Assembly (NCBI GenBank): GCA_916700875.1
Contig: CAKAKS010000296.1
Coordinates: 1-64,000, forward strand
DNA length: 64,000 nucleotides
From: Sebastes aleutianus
Lineage: Eukaryota > Chordata > Actinopteri > Perciformes > Sebastidae
Reading direction: 5' to 3'
The first letter of the stretch is position 1. Every line of letters begins with the position of its first letter. The notes under the pieces are model-generated. The model was not told the origin of the DNA, made no database searches, and saw only the letters and a list, made by a program, of their open reading frames with translations. Position numbers and translations under genes: made by a program. Below, piece after piece: positions 44,175 through 56,810 of the stretch.

Positions 44175-47100
44175 CTAATTAGTCCAGGCCATGGTGATGA
44201 AGGCTGTGGCTTCGTCTTCATATTTGGGCCTGGAAGATCTGCGTCCTCGAACTCCTCCGCTACAGCTCTGCAGGATAAACACAAAGAGAGATGAAGGCCA
44301 GGCTTTTAAAGATCCTTTGCTGCTGAGAGCAAAACATTTCACCTTCTACATGTTTAATACTGGAATGAACCGGACATATCTGTAATACTGTATTGACTTT
44401 AGGCGTTATGTTTCCGACTGATGGCTAAACTGGTTTCCAGTGACGTGCAGTGTGAGTGTTCTGGAGGCGTACCGGGCTGCAGTCTTGGTTCAGTTTGGGA
44501 CACAGCTTGACTTTGCAGTGCAGGTAGACGTCACCGGAGGTCCTTGAGAACCGGAACATGTTGAAGGAGAAGTGGTTGGACGTTCCCAGCCCGTTCCCCT
44601 CCACCTTCAGCGTCTTGTCGTTGGGGTTCCCACAGCTGCTCGCAAACAGGAAGACACACATCAGACCACATTTTGTTTTCAACGACGAATCTTCCGATTG
44701 ATTCTCACCCGTTCGTGATCAGGTCGTATCTCGGGTTCGCGCCGGGCGATGCCTCGCTGGTCGCCCAGCAGGAGTCGGTCACCACGGCGACCAAGCTGCC
44801 CTCCAGCCCGTCGGTCTTCAGCTCCACCCAGATCTTCTGGTCCAGCTTGACGTGGGTGCCGAGCTGCACGGCTCGTGTGCGGCCGGCGTCGGTGTAGGCC
44901 TTCATGGACAGAGTGTAATTCCAAGATCCAGACATGACGTGCTGGATCACAGAGCTGCAGACAAAGAACACTCTTCAGAAACTCTCCCGACGACAAGCTT
45001 CACAACACAGAGTCAACCGCCGCCGCTCACCTGTCCAGGACCGTGAAGGCCTCGGACTTGATCTCCGGCTGAGTGTAGACGCAGGAGAAGTCGATGTAAA
45101 CCTGCTCTCGGCTAATGATGACGTCAGAGGAGCTGTTCTGGGTCGCGATGGTGTTCTTGTAGATGATTTGGCTGTTGTTGGCCTGCGGGATCACAGGGAG
45201 TCAGATGATCATCACCACGACACCTCAGCCTTCAAATGTGACATGTGTTAGGAGACAATAAGCTCCGTGATGAGATGACTTACTGACTTACTGACTTACT
45301 GACTTACTGACTTTCTAACTCACTGACTTACTGACTTACTGACTTACCGACTTACTGACTTACTGACTTACTGACTTACTTCCTTTCTAACTCACTGACT
45401 TACTGACTTACTGACTTACCGACTTACTGACTTACTGACTTACTTCCTTTCTAACTCACTGACTTACTGACTTACTGACTTACTGACTTACTTCCTTTCT
45501 AACTCACTGACTTACTGACTTACTGACTTACTGACTTACTTCCTTTCTAACTCACTGACTTACTGACTTACTGACTTACCGACTTACTGACTTACTGACT
45601 TACCGACTTACCGACTTACTGACTTACTGACTAACTGACTTACTTGCTTTCTAACTCACTGACTTACTGACTTACTGACTTACCGACTTACCGACTCACT
45701 GACTTACTGACTTACTTGCTTACTGACTTACTGACTCACCGACTTACCGACTTACCGACTTACTGACTTACTTGCTTACTTGCTTACAGACTTACTGACT
45801 TACCAACTTACCGACCTACCGACTTACCGACTTACTGACTTACTTGCTTACTGACTTACTGACTTACCGACTTACCGACTTACTTGCTTTCTTACTTACT
45901 GACGTACTGACTTACTGACTTACTTGCTTTCTTCCTTACTGACTTACTGACTTACTGACTTACTGACTCACCGACTTACCGGCTTACTTGCTTACCGACT
46001 TACTGACTTACTTGCTTTCTTACTTACTGACGTACTGACTTACTGACTTACCGACTTACCGACTTACTAACTTACTTGCTTTCTTACTTACTGACGTACT
46101 GACTTACTTGCTTTCTTGCTTTCTTACTTACTGACTTACTGACTTACTGACTTACTGACTTACTGACTTACTGACTCACCGACTTACCGGCTTACTTGCT
46201 TACTGACTTACTGACTTACTGACTTACCGACTTACCGACTTACTTGCTTTCTTACTTACTGACTTACTGACATTTGTTTGGCGACAATAAGCTCCGTGAT
46301 GAGATGACTTACTGACTTACTGACTTACCGACTTACTTGCTTTCTTACTTTCTTACTTACTGACTTACTGACTTAGTTGCTTACTGACTTACTTGCTTTC
46401 TTACTTACTGGCTTACTGACTTACTGACTTACCGACTTACTTGCTTTCTTACTTTCTTACTTACTGACTTACTGACTTACTTGCTTACTGATTTACTTGC
46501 TTTCTTACTTACTGGCTTACTGACTTACTTGCTTACTGACTTACTTGCTTACTGACTTACTTGCTTACTGACTTACTTGCTTTCTTACTTACTGGCTTAC
46601 TGACTTACTTGCTTTCTTACTTACTGACTTACTGACTTAGTTGCTTACTGACTTACTTGCTTTCTTACTTACTGGCTTACTGACTTACTGACTTACCGAC
46701 TTACTTGCTTTCTTACTTTCTTACTTACTGACTTACTGACTTACTTGCTTACTGATTTACTTGCTTTCTTACTTACTTACTGACTTACTTGCTTACTGAC
46801 TTACTTGCTTACTGACTTACTTGCTTTCTTACTTACTGGCTTACTGACTTACTGACTTACTTGCTTTCTTACTTACTGACTTACTGACATTTGTTTGGCG
46901 ACAATAAGCTTTGTAATGAGATGACCAACGTTACTAGAAACCCAGGAGGTCAGAGCTGAAGAGTTTCAGTTTCGTCGGGCGTTGTCTGCCGCGCGGTGGG
47001 CCGCAGGAGCCGACGGCCGTGTGAGCCCATAAATCGCGAGCTTTGGCTTTACATCGCAAACGATCAACTCGTACAGCAGGAGCAGGAAGTACACAACAAC

Positions 47101-50100
47101 ATTTCTAAAATGGTACAGCTTCAGAGAGTAAAGAGTGAACCCACCGTGACCTCCGTCCCGCAGCTGTTGCTGCTGTCGAACCTGAAGGTCAACTTGCCGG
47201 TCAGCTTGTCCATGTGACCCGTGCAGGTCTGGTCTTTGAGGCGTAAGGACGAGTAGTCGATGCCTTCTTCCTCCAGGAGACAACCGAGCAGAGAAACCGA
47301 AGCAGAGTTCGGCCCGCAGACCGTCGGGTCACCTGAACATCCAGCAGCACAGACGAGGGGAAACACTGAGTGAGTTACAGAGGAGACGCACATTTAGACC
47401 GGTCATGTGACCCTTGTGGTGTCACGTACCCAAAGTGCCTGCCGAAGTATACGGGGAGGCGAAAATGGCGCGACAGAAGCAGCCGATTTCACCACCGTCT
47501 GTCTTCTCCGCACAGAACTCGTGACCACCGCAGATCCTGTCCTGACAGAAGGCCTGAGGCGGCGCTGAGAGAGAGACACATGGATTTGAATGCTGTTTCT
47601 GTTGGACGGCGTGTTTTATGGTGCTGATAAAGTTTGAGTGAAGTCTTACAGCAGCCGGCCTGCGACCTCCAGCCCTCCAGGGCGTCTGTGCGGTACGTGC
47701 TGCTGTTCAGGCTGCAGGCTCCGGCGTACGCCTCCAGGAACTGACAGTTGAGAGCGTCCACCGCCGGATATCTGCACAACGTTTCAATGCAGGCTTTGAT
47801 GTAAGGCTCTGGGCCGATGAGGTTGTGACAGACGGTGAAGGGCACCTCCTTCAGGAGGTTACAGCTGTTCCACAGATATGACAATGGGAGACAGAAGGAT
47901 GAAGTCCTGTCAGTGTTACGTTCTGTAGACCCTTTTACAGTTAGCTAGCTAAGTAGCTAGCTATAAGTATTTATAGAGTTTCATCTGCTCACCGTTCAGT
48001 CACCATGCTGCAGTTGATGGTGCTGTCAGCGGCACCACTGTGCAGCACCGCACAGCTGGGGGGCGACACACAACACAAGGTCAGGACTTCTTCATAGAAA
48101 CACAAAGAAACGTCTCACCAGTTTCTACCAGCGTGGGTTAGTAGGACGGTGAAGTCTTACCCGCTGGCGCTTTCCTCGAGCAACGCGTCACTCAAATTCA
48201 TCCCGGAGTTTCCACACAAACCATCAAGAGACGCAACAACTGCAGCGCCGTCTCCTGGACGGGTTCAGGATACAATGTGAGTCAGATCAGCATCAACATT
48301 CACACATTCGCTCGGCACGATCACTTCTGGAAATATCATCGGTACCTTTGAAGATGATCTGTGCGGTGTTGCCGTCAAAGAAGACAGCAATGGTGTGGTT
48401 GGAGACCGACCTCGTGGCGGTGACTCCAGTCGGATCCTTGGAGAGCTCCACGCCATGAAACGTCTGAGCCAAGCTGTCGAGGCTCAGCACCGTGTCGTCC
48501 AGCTGCGTCACAGCAAGAGAGAGAGAGACGTCACAAACTTGAGGACAAAGACGACACATGACGGAGGCCGGAGGAGGGCAGCTTACCCGAACTCTCCCGC
48601 CTTGTTCCAGGTGGATGTCGACACCCGACCCGCCCAGTCGCAGCGTCACGCTGTCCAGAAAGCTCACGTCTTTACGACGGCGTTCCCGGAAGTTCGCCAG
48701 CACGTGGAAGCCTGGGACTGACGGAGTGGACAGCAGAGAGTACGCACAGCGATCCTTGATGATGTGAACGTTGTTGTTAACGTCGATGATGTTGGGGCCG
48801 GTCACGGTGCAGGAGGTGTCCAACATGCAGCTGATGGAGGTGGAGAGGGACGGAGACAACAAACAGACAGCGTCAGTATTACTGTTGTTATGGGACTTTT
48901 CCAGTATCACCAGTATCACCAGTATCACCAGTGTCACCAGTATCACCAGCATGACCAGTGTAATGCAGTGAGCACATTACAGAGTCTATTAGCCCGGAAC
49001 AGCTCTGACTCATGACGCCAATGTTGACCCGTGACGGTCTCTTCCCTCAAACCAAATCACTGTTTCCTCACAAATCATCACAGCTCTCTCTCTTTCTAAA
49101 TATGAAGCACACATATTTACATGCCGTTGCCTTGACAACGCTCCATGTCGCCACATTTTCTGGTGATGACGACGACTGCAGAGTCATTACAGAATGAGCA
49201 GGAGTCTCTGTCGGCGAACACTTGACCACGTTTATACACAAAACCTGAGAAGTGGAGGAAGGTTAAAACATCCGGTTAAAAAGTCACAGTTCACTTTACA
49301 AACTGTATGCAAAAACAATAAAACTGCAGTATTAAAATCGGGGCTGTCAAAGTTAACTCGATAATAACGCATTAACGCAAACTCGTTTTAACGCCACTAA
49401 TTTCTTTAACACATTACAAACCATGTTATAGTACCTATATATACTAGCAGTAAGTGTACTTCATATTGAATCTGTGTGTCTATTTATATCTCTGATTCGC
49501 CAATATGCTGATGACATACACCTCATTTTGGCAGAAAAAATAAACAAAAAAGGGAGTGTTAATGTGAGGATGCTCTCGCTAACTGACTCAATGACCTGTA
49601 TACTAGCTTGTCGACTAGAAAACCCGATGAATCCATTGGTGCCAACCATGTCATACTAGCTTGTCGAGAAGGAGGTTAAATAACGTCAAAACGTTAAGCT
49701 ACATTTTGGAGAGGAGAAACTGTCATAGCCATTTTCAAAGGGGTCCCTTGAGCTCTGACCTCTAGATATGTGAATGTGTGAGGGTTTTTATCCCAAAAAA
49801 ATGTCCAATAAAAAGGTCCAAAAAAAGCCAGAAAAATATATTTTTTTAAAAGTTCGAAAAATATCTGAAAAAAAGTCTGAAAAAAAGTCTGAAAATTGTC
49901 CGAATAGTGTTCGAAAAAAAAGTCAGATAAAAGTCACAAAAAAGTCCAGCAAGAAAGAAAGAAAGGCAGAAGAAAAATCCGGTACTGGTATCGTCTGAGA
50001 CGTGAATGTAAATGGGTTCTATGGGTACCCACGAGTCTCCCCTTTACAGACATGCCCACTTTATGATAATCACATGCAGTTTGGGGCAAGTCATAGTCAA

Positions 50101-50979
50101 GTCAGCACACTGACACACTGACAGCTGTTGTTGCCTGTTGGGCTGCAGTTTGCCATGTTATGATTGGAGCATATTGTTGTATGCTAAATGCAGTACCTGT
50201 GAGGGTTTCTGGACAATATCTGTCATTGTTTTGTGTTGTTACTTGATTTACAATAATAAATATATACATACATTTACATAAAGCAGCATATTTGTCCACT
50301 CCCATGTTAATAAGAGTATTAAATACTGGACTAATCTCCCTTTAAGGTACATTTAGAACAGATAAAAAAATGTGTGATTAATTTAAGATTAATCACGGTT
50401 AAATATAGACAGCCATAATTAAAATACTACAATTATGTTTTTAAAGCCCCAAAAAGTAGATTTGTTGAGCCAACCTGAGTGTCTGCATCCGCTGATGTCA
50501 AATACTGCACCTTCAGTAGAATTAACCTTCAACGTATCGACTGTGATACCATTGACGAGAAGATCCACCTATTAGACAGAAACAAACGCAGCCAGTGTTA
50601 CTACCGCATGTTCAGGTAAAAACACACACTCAACTCTATGGAATTTATTGATTTATTTGACCTTTATTTAACCAGGAAGTCACTTGAGATAAAAATCAAT
50701 TTTTCGAGGGAGCTGTCCAAGATAGCGCGCCACTACAGCGTCACAAAAATGATCAAATAAAGCCTGTCAAAAAACAGACACGGGCAATTAAAATAGTTCA
50801 CGTTACAAACAAACAAGGGACAACAGATACATGATACAACATCTGGTACCTGGTACCTGGTGCCAACAACTCGGTGGTTGTTGGCTGTTTTATATCTATG
50901 GTTACATGTGCCGTTATGGAGTGTTTCTTGTTACCACCACTAGGAGCTTCAACATGTCTCATACTTAATTTACTCACAG

Positions 50980-51010
<31 letters not shown>

Positions 51011-54000
51011 CTGCATATGTACTCACCAATCCAACCGGCCCGTCCAAAAACAGACCTGCTTCTGTCCCGCAGTTAAGGAATTCAAATCTATGCTGTAAAG
51101 AGTCAACAGAGGAGATTAAAGTTTCCTGCACGAGTCTCCCCTTTACAGACATGCCCACTTTATGATAATCACATGCAGTATAAATGTGTTATTGTCTCCA
51201 TATTCTAAAATGGTATGTTTGAATATTTCTGCATACTGGGGTCCCAAAACAGTCTTGAATTCCATAAATTGGGTATCACTGTAAAGCTGAGATAATGACA
51301 GTCTCATGAAACTTTACAGCGACAAACTATAGACCTAGAGCATTCAGAGGATGATGTACGTCCGAATAATGTCTGAAAATGTCAGAAAAAGTCTGAAAAA
51401 TGTCAGAAAACATTTTCAAAAAAATGTCAGAAAACATTTTCAAAAAAATGTCAGAAAAAAAGACTGAAAAAAGTCTGAAAAATGTCCAGAAAAAGTCGGG
51501 AAAATGTCCCAAAAAATGTACAGCAATGGGCAGAAAAATGTCTGAAAAAAAGACTAAAAAACTTTCTAAAAAAAAAAAAAGTCAGAAAAAAAAGTCGGAA
51601 AAAGGTCAGAAAAATTTCAGAAAAAATGTCCAGAAAAAGGATGAAAAATGTTCGAACGTCTCAAAAAAAGATTGAAAAATGTCCGAAAAAATGTCAGAGC
51701 AAAGGCGTAAGAAAGGCAGAAGAACAGTCTGAAAATATTGACAATAGGGGGGTTTCGGAGCGGCTTACACAACAGAAGTGCTCGCCATTTAATCGCCAAA
51801 AAATGTTGCAGAAAGTTTTTCATCCCAAATCACAGCATGGTTTTTTCTATGGTGTTCCTCAAGGTCTTGGTGTCTTAATGTGGTATTTTGGAGGATTATT
51901 GATCATTTGATCAAATCTCCAGTGGTAACAAATGGTTAAATTTAGCACCAAATCTGTGTAACGAATCAAGCCAAAAGTTGATGAAACATAATAGAGCATG
52001 AGGATGACCATCATTCTAAACCCTGATACACTTTCACTATTTATTTGACCCACAAGGGTGAAACGGAGCAGAAACACCACTGAACAATACTCACAACTGT
52101 GTCGAGCTTCACGCTGATAACCACCTCGCCGACAAACGCAGACGTAATGCTGGGTATAGCTTGAAGTACGGTAGAAGTAGCTGGAATAAATTCATAAGCA
52201 AAAAGCGTCACGGCTGCCGGAGCCGCCACGAGGCAGTCCTGTCTGGTTGGAGGGTCGTAATAGCCGTCGAAACAGAACGTCGTGTGGTTGTTCGTAAAGC
52301 TCACCTGTTCAAAATCAGAGAGACACAACAAGCAAAACAACAACAGTAACCAGTCAGAACATCTGCGCTGTGAAAGAGTGTTTGGATGAAGCATTAACTT
52401 TCATTCATTCAGCAGCTGGCTAGTTAGCCTGATCGTTCCACCATGCTCTCATGCTACAGTCACAGAACGCAGGTCGGACGTTTCTATATTACCGCTAACG
52501 ATAGCTGTTACGCTTTCATTTAGCTAGCATGCTGACTGTTGTTGTGATTGAGGTCAGGTCAAAGTGCTGTAAAAGGGTTTTTTTGGTGACAAAATACAGT
52601 ATAAACTTTCATTTTTGAATTTGAGTTTACATGCATGCTAGTGATTAGCATTAGATAGCTAGCACTACTGCTAATTTCTAGCATAAACAAAGCTAGCACT
52701 ACTGCTAGCATTAATGCTAATCGCTAGCATACACATAGCCAGGGAGGGTGGAAAGACGTAATATTATAAAGTATTATTTTCTTTTTTTCTCGTAAAGTTA
52801 TGACTTTATTCTTGTAATATTACGACTTTTTTTCTCATAAAGTTTTGACTTTATTTTCGTATCATTACGATTTTTTTTCTCGTAAAGTTTCAACTTTTTT
52901 TCTCATAAAGTTATGATTTTATTCTCGTATTACGACTTTTTTTCCGTAAAGTTATGACTTTATTCTCGTAATATTACGACTTTTTATTCTCGTAATATTA
53001 CAACTTTTTTTCTCATAAAGTTATGATTTTATTTTCGTAATATTTCAACTTTTTTTCTCATTAAGTTATGACTTTATTCTCGTAATATTACGACTTTTTA
53101 TTCTCGTAATATTACGACTTTTTTCTCGTAAAGTTATTACTTTATTCTCGTATTATTACGACTTTTTTTCTCGTAAAGTTATTACTTTATTTTCGTATTA
53201 TTACGATTTTTTTTTCGTAAAGTTATGATTTTATTTTCGTAGTATTACGACTTTTTTTCTTGTAAAGTTATGACTTTATTCTCGTAATATTACAACTTTT
53301 TTTCTCATAAAGTTATGATTTTATTTTCGTAATATTTCAACTTTTTTTCTCATTAAGTTATGACTTTATTCTCGTAATATTACAACTTTTTTCTCATAAA
53401 GTTATGATTTTATTCTCGTAAGATTACAACTTTTTTTCTCATAAAGTTATGATTTTATTCTCGTAATATTTCGACTTTTTTTCCGTAAAGTTATGATTTT
53501 ATTTTCGTAGTATTACGACTTTTTTTCTTGTAAAGTTATGACTTTATTCTCGTAATATTACAACTTTTTTTCTCATAAAGTTATGATTTTATTTTCGTAA
53601 TATTTCAACTTTTTTTCTCATTAAGTTATGACTTTATTCTCGTAATATTACGACTTTTTATTCTCGTAATATTACGACTTTTTATTCTCGTAATATTACA
53701 ACTTTTTTTCTCATAAAGTTATGACTTTATTCTCGTAATATTACGACTTTTTATTCTCGTAATATTACAACTTTTTTTCTCATAAAGTTATGATTTTATT
53801 CTCGTAATATTACAACTTTTTTTCTCATAAAGTTATGACTTTATTCTCGTAATATTACGACTTTTTATTCTCGTAATATTACGACTTTTTTTCTCGTAAA
53901 GTTATTACTTTATTTTCGTATTATTACGACTTTTTTTTCGTAAAGTTATGATTTTATTTTCGTAGTATTACGACTTTTTTTCTTGTAAAGTTATTACTTT

Positions 54001-55060
54001 ATTCTCTTAATATTACAACTTTTTTTCTCATAAAGTTATGATTTTATTCTCGTAATATTTCGACTTTTTTTCCGTAAAGTTATGACTTTATTCTCGTAAT
54101 ATTACGACTTTTTATTCTCGTATTATTACGACTTTTTTTTCCGTAAAGTTATGATTTTATTTTCGTAGTATTACAACTTTTTTTCTTGTAAAGTGATTAC
54201 TTTATTCTCGTATTACAACTTTTTTTCTCATAAAGTTATGATTTTATTTATCGTAATATTTCGACTCTTTTTCCGTAAAGTCATGACTTTATTCTCGTAT
54301 TATTATGACTTTTTTTCTCGTAAAGTTATTACTTTATTTTCGTATTATTACGACTTTTTTTCTCGTAAAGTTATTACTTTATTTTCGTATTATTACGACT
54401 TTTTTTCTCGTAATATTACAACTTTTTTTCTCATAATATTCTGACTTTATTGTGTAAATCTCAGATGTTTTATCCCTCAATGTGGTCCTAATACTCCGTA
54501 GTACATTGTCTCTTTGGCCCTCACTGCATTAGACTTATATACTATATACTTAGACTATAAACTGTGTTACCTTCATCACAATGATCAAATGTTTTGTGGC
54601 TCAAGACAGATTTCTTTTTGTGCCTAAAATGGCTCTTTTGGTAGTAAAGGTTGCTGACCCCGGCTCTATACTGTATGTATATATATATATACACACTGAT
54701 ATACTGTATATATATACATACATACACATTCCCTCAGTCTGCACACATCCGGCTTCATCCTACTCACATAGACTTGCTCGTACTTCTTTCCATAATAGGT
54801 GATGGGCATGGAGCTGATGTTCAACACTGAAGAACCATTAATTACCGGAACACCTGAAGACACTGGAGACGTATGAGAGGTCAGAACTAGAGTCTGTTGG
54901 ACGACATTCAAACGTATAAACAAAGAGATCTCAGGAGCCGTCGTTCTGCTCTTTGTTGTTGCTGAGATCGTTCTGCGGTTTCATTACGTTGGTTCTAGTG
55001 AAGTGTTTACGTACCTCCCAGCCCGATGAGAGCACACAGGCAGCACAGCAGGCGGAGCAT
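44175..55060 (-). CDS. Secreted vWD-C8-ZP domain protein (tectorin/uromodulin-like)
   Basis: 16 exons, about 750 residues: 55015-55060, 54768-54853, 52095-52304, 51027-51092, 50475-50568, 48587-48830, 48346-48502, 48161-48254, 47993-48055, 47650-47864, 47430-47564, 47145-47332, 45031-45182, 44709-44954, 44473-44635, 44175-44267. Order: signal peptide (MLRLLCCLCALIGLG); N-terminal region of about 150 residues I do not recognise; von Willebrand D domain (CTVTGPNIID... to GLCGN); C8 cysteine domain; short Cys-rich segment (CQDRICGGHEFC); ZP-N (DPTVCGPNS...); ZP-C (FSFNMFRF...GDVYLHCKVKLC). A basic RGRRSSR site then fits the processing site of ZP proteins. Such proteins polymerise into extracellular filaments. 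All phases fit except 50475 to 48830, where 3n+1 bases are missing, probably one unseen exon. No membrane anchor follows the ZP domain. It could be a fish-specific tectorin-like gene; I give no symbol. Confidence 0.85.
44473..47332 (-). CDS. ZP domain exons of the vWD-ZP gene
   Basis: Four exons (47145-47332, 45031-45182, 44709-44954, 44473-44635) encode the bipartite ZP module. ZP-N starts CGPNSASVSLLGCLL and runs through FSCVYTQPEI; ZP-C runs from WNYTLSMKAYTD through DSCWAT to LHCKVKLC. The cysteine spacing and the FSFNMFRF beta strand before the last cysteines are typical. All four junctions agree in phase. Confidence 0.88.
45270..46900. repeat. 8-bp minisatellite (ACTTACTG) splitting the ZP module
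   Basis: About 200 units of ACTTACTG with CCGACTTA and TTGCTTTCTT variants fill the intron between ZP exons 47145-47332 and 45031-45182. A 40-bp sequence (CATTTGTTTGGCGACAATAA plus GCTCCGTGATGAGATGAC) occurs at the left edge (about 45250), inside (46270) and at the right edge (46888). Confidence 0.95.
48895..48960. repeat. 9-bp TATCACCAG array
   Basis: Six to seven copies of TATCACCAG, or the CAGTGTCAC variant, lie just upstream (minus strand) of exon 48587-48830. Confidence 0.85.
49339..50417. mobile_element. Non-autonomous DNA transposon, family B full-length copy (hAT-like)
   Basis: This 1,079-bp element begins CGGGGCTGTCAAAGTTAA and ends with the inverted GACAGCC motif. It is flanked by the 8-bp direct repeat ATTAAAAT at 49331-49338 and 50418-50425. 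An 8-bp duplication suggests hAT. Inside are TTAACGCATTAACGC, the AAAAAGTCTGAAAA core and TTTACATAAAGCAGCATATT, with no transposase frame. It lies in the ZP-gene intron where the exon phase does not fit. Confidence 0.75.
50980..51012. repeat. (TA)n next to a ZP-gene donor
   Basis: A short TA run begins about 15 bp past the donor of exon 51027-51092. Confidence 0.85.
51129..51740. repeat. Family B fragment and A-rich core
   Basis: 51129-51179 is identical or nearly so to 50030-50080 (CACGAGTCTCCCCTTTACAG...). Farther on, 51360-51740 is a GTCAGAAAAA-type array like the core of other family B copies. Confidence 0.75.
52760..54450. repeat. 45-bp AT-rich minisatellite (CTCGTAATATTACGACTTTT)
   Basis: About 37 copies alternate CTCGTAATATTACGACTTTT with TTTCTCGTAAAGTTATGACT. 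They fill most of the ZP-gene intron between exons 54768-54853 and 52095-52304. The AATATT and ATTACGA motifs recur at each unit. Confidence 0.95.
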
Positions 55061-55211
55061 GTCGGAGGAGGCCGGTCAGCTGACGGGGAGCTCGAGGTAA
55101 CCCTGATGTTGGAATATTAAAATAACACGTTGTTAAAAGGTGTGCTGAAATAAGTTGATCAGCAGAAAATTAATATGCAACCAGTTTTTCTTTCAACCAA
55201 GAAAAGTCAAC

Positions 55212-55727
55212 TACAGCTGTCAAAGTTAACGTGATAATAACGCGTTAACGCAACTTGTGATTTTTAAGTTGTAGCGGCTCAGTTTTAAAGCTAGAGTGAA
55301 GATAACTGGTAAACCTGATAAATCCATTGGTACCAACCATGTTATAGTACCTATATATACTAGCAGTAAGTGTACTTCATACTGAATCTGTGTGTCTATT
55401 TATATCTCTGATTCGCCAATATGCTGATGACATACCCCTAATTTTGGTAGAACATTTTTGTTGCCTCTTGGGCTGCAGTTTGCCATGTTATGATTTGAGC
55501 ATATTGTTTTATGCTAAATGCAGTACCTGTGAGGGTTTCTGGACAACATCTGTCATTGTTTTGTGTTGTTAATTGATTTACAATAATAAATATATACATA
55601 CATTTGTATAAAGCAGCATATTTGTCCACTCCCATGTTGATAAGTAATTGACAAAACTCCCTTTAAGGTACATTTAGACCAGATAAATGTGTGATTAATC
55701 ATGATTAAGTAATCAATTGACAGCCCT
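55212..55727. mobile_element. Shorter family B element copy
   Basis: It begins AGCTGTCAAAGTTAACGTGA and ends TTGACAGCCCT, the two ends being inverted. The interior matches both ends of 49339-50417 but lacks the middle, including the A-rich core. I found no convincing target duplication. It lies upstream of the ZP-gene start codon. Confidence 0.7.
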
Positions 55728-55852
55728 AATCTGGACTAATGGATTAGTCTTTGGTTCCAGACCATCTGCTGAGAGTAAACTGAATATTTTAATGAATAAT
55801 GAATATCAGCTGAGATTTGCAGAGAAGAAGAGACGGACGTTGTCTTACCTTC

Positions 55853-56086
55853 TGGAGGTGTGATGGACGATGCGGACGACGTAGGTTGCTGTGGTGATTC
55901 TGCAGCTGTCGCTCTCTCACCGTCTCTTTTCTATGTGCGTCCTCCTCGCTGCTGTTCACGCCCCAGGACGGGTGGTGGGGCAGAGGTGGAGTCACGGGTG
56001 GGGCGAAGGTGGAGTCAACAGTGGTGCTACCGGTTGTGAACCCTCCTCTCGTTCTTCTTCTCCTGCCCCTCCTGACGACGGCACAC
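55853..56086 (-). other. Possible upstream (5' untranslated) exon of the ZP gene
   Basis: An acceptor, CTGTTTCAG|TGTGCC, at 56087 and a donor, CCAGAAG|GTAAGA, at 55853 enclose 234 bp on the minus strand. It would splice to an acceptor near 55085, upstream of the start codon. The 78-codon frame (CAVVRRGRRRRTRGG...) has no recognisable domain, so I favour untranslated sequence. It could also belong to another transcript. Confidence 0.35.
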
Positions 56087-56284
56087 TGAAACAGGTCAAA
56101 GGATGATGTGTGAATAAACATACAGGCCAAAGACGTTTAAATCAAAGAGAACAAGAACCAGAAAAGTTGAAGCGTTACTAAAGAGTTAGAGAGAAGATAT
56201 TACAATATATTCATCTGTCTGCTACTGCTACTTCATCTGAGTACATTAAGATCAGGCTTAGTGTTATCAAGGTTTTGGTTATAA

Positions 56285-56810
56285 CACCACGTCAGAGGTC
56301 AAGGGACCCCTTTGAAAATGGACATGACAGTTTTTCCTCGCTAACATTTAGCGTAAGTTTGGAGCGTTATTTAACCTCCTTCCTGACAAGCTAGTCTGAC
56401 ATGGTTGGTACCGATGGATTCATCCGGTTTAATAGTTTCAGACGATACCAGTACCAGACTTTTCTTCTGCCTTCCTTTCAGACATTTGCTGGACTTTTTG
56501 GGGACTTTTTTTCAGACAATTTTCAGACTTTATTTTTTTACATTTTCTTTTAACTCTTTTAAAAACATTTTTCTGACTTTTTTGGACATTTTTCTGACTT
56601 TTTTGGACATTTTTCTGACTTTTTTTCAGACACTTTTCAGACGATTTTCTGACTTTTTTCTGGACATTTCTTTGGACGAAAACCCTCACACATTCACATA
56701 TCTTGATATCAGAGCTCAAGGGACCCCTTTGAAAATGGCCATGACGGTTTCTCTTCTTCAGAATTTAGCGTAAGTTTGTGACGTTATTTAACCTCCTTCC
56801 CGACACTGCG
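56285..56810. repeat. Family B copy (inverted, partly doubled)
   Basis: GTCAAGGGACCCCTTTGAAA occurs at both 56295 and 56718. Between them lie GGTACCGATGGATTCATCCG and the GACTTTTTTGGACATTTTTC core. The orientation is opposite to 49339-50417, and the terminal GGGCTGTCAA sequence is absent. Confidence 0.75.

Noticed and set aside
48831..48885. Alternative acceptor AACAG near 48885 for ZP-gene exon 6
   Set aside because: It gives the same wrong phase as the nearer CATCAG site and has a poor pyrimidine tract, so it does not fix the junction.
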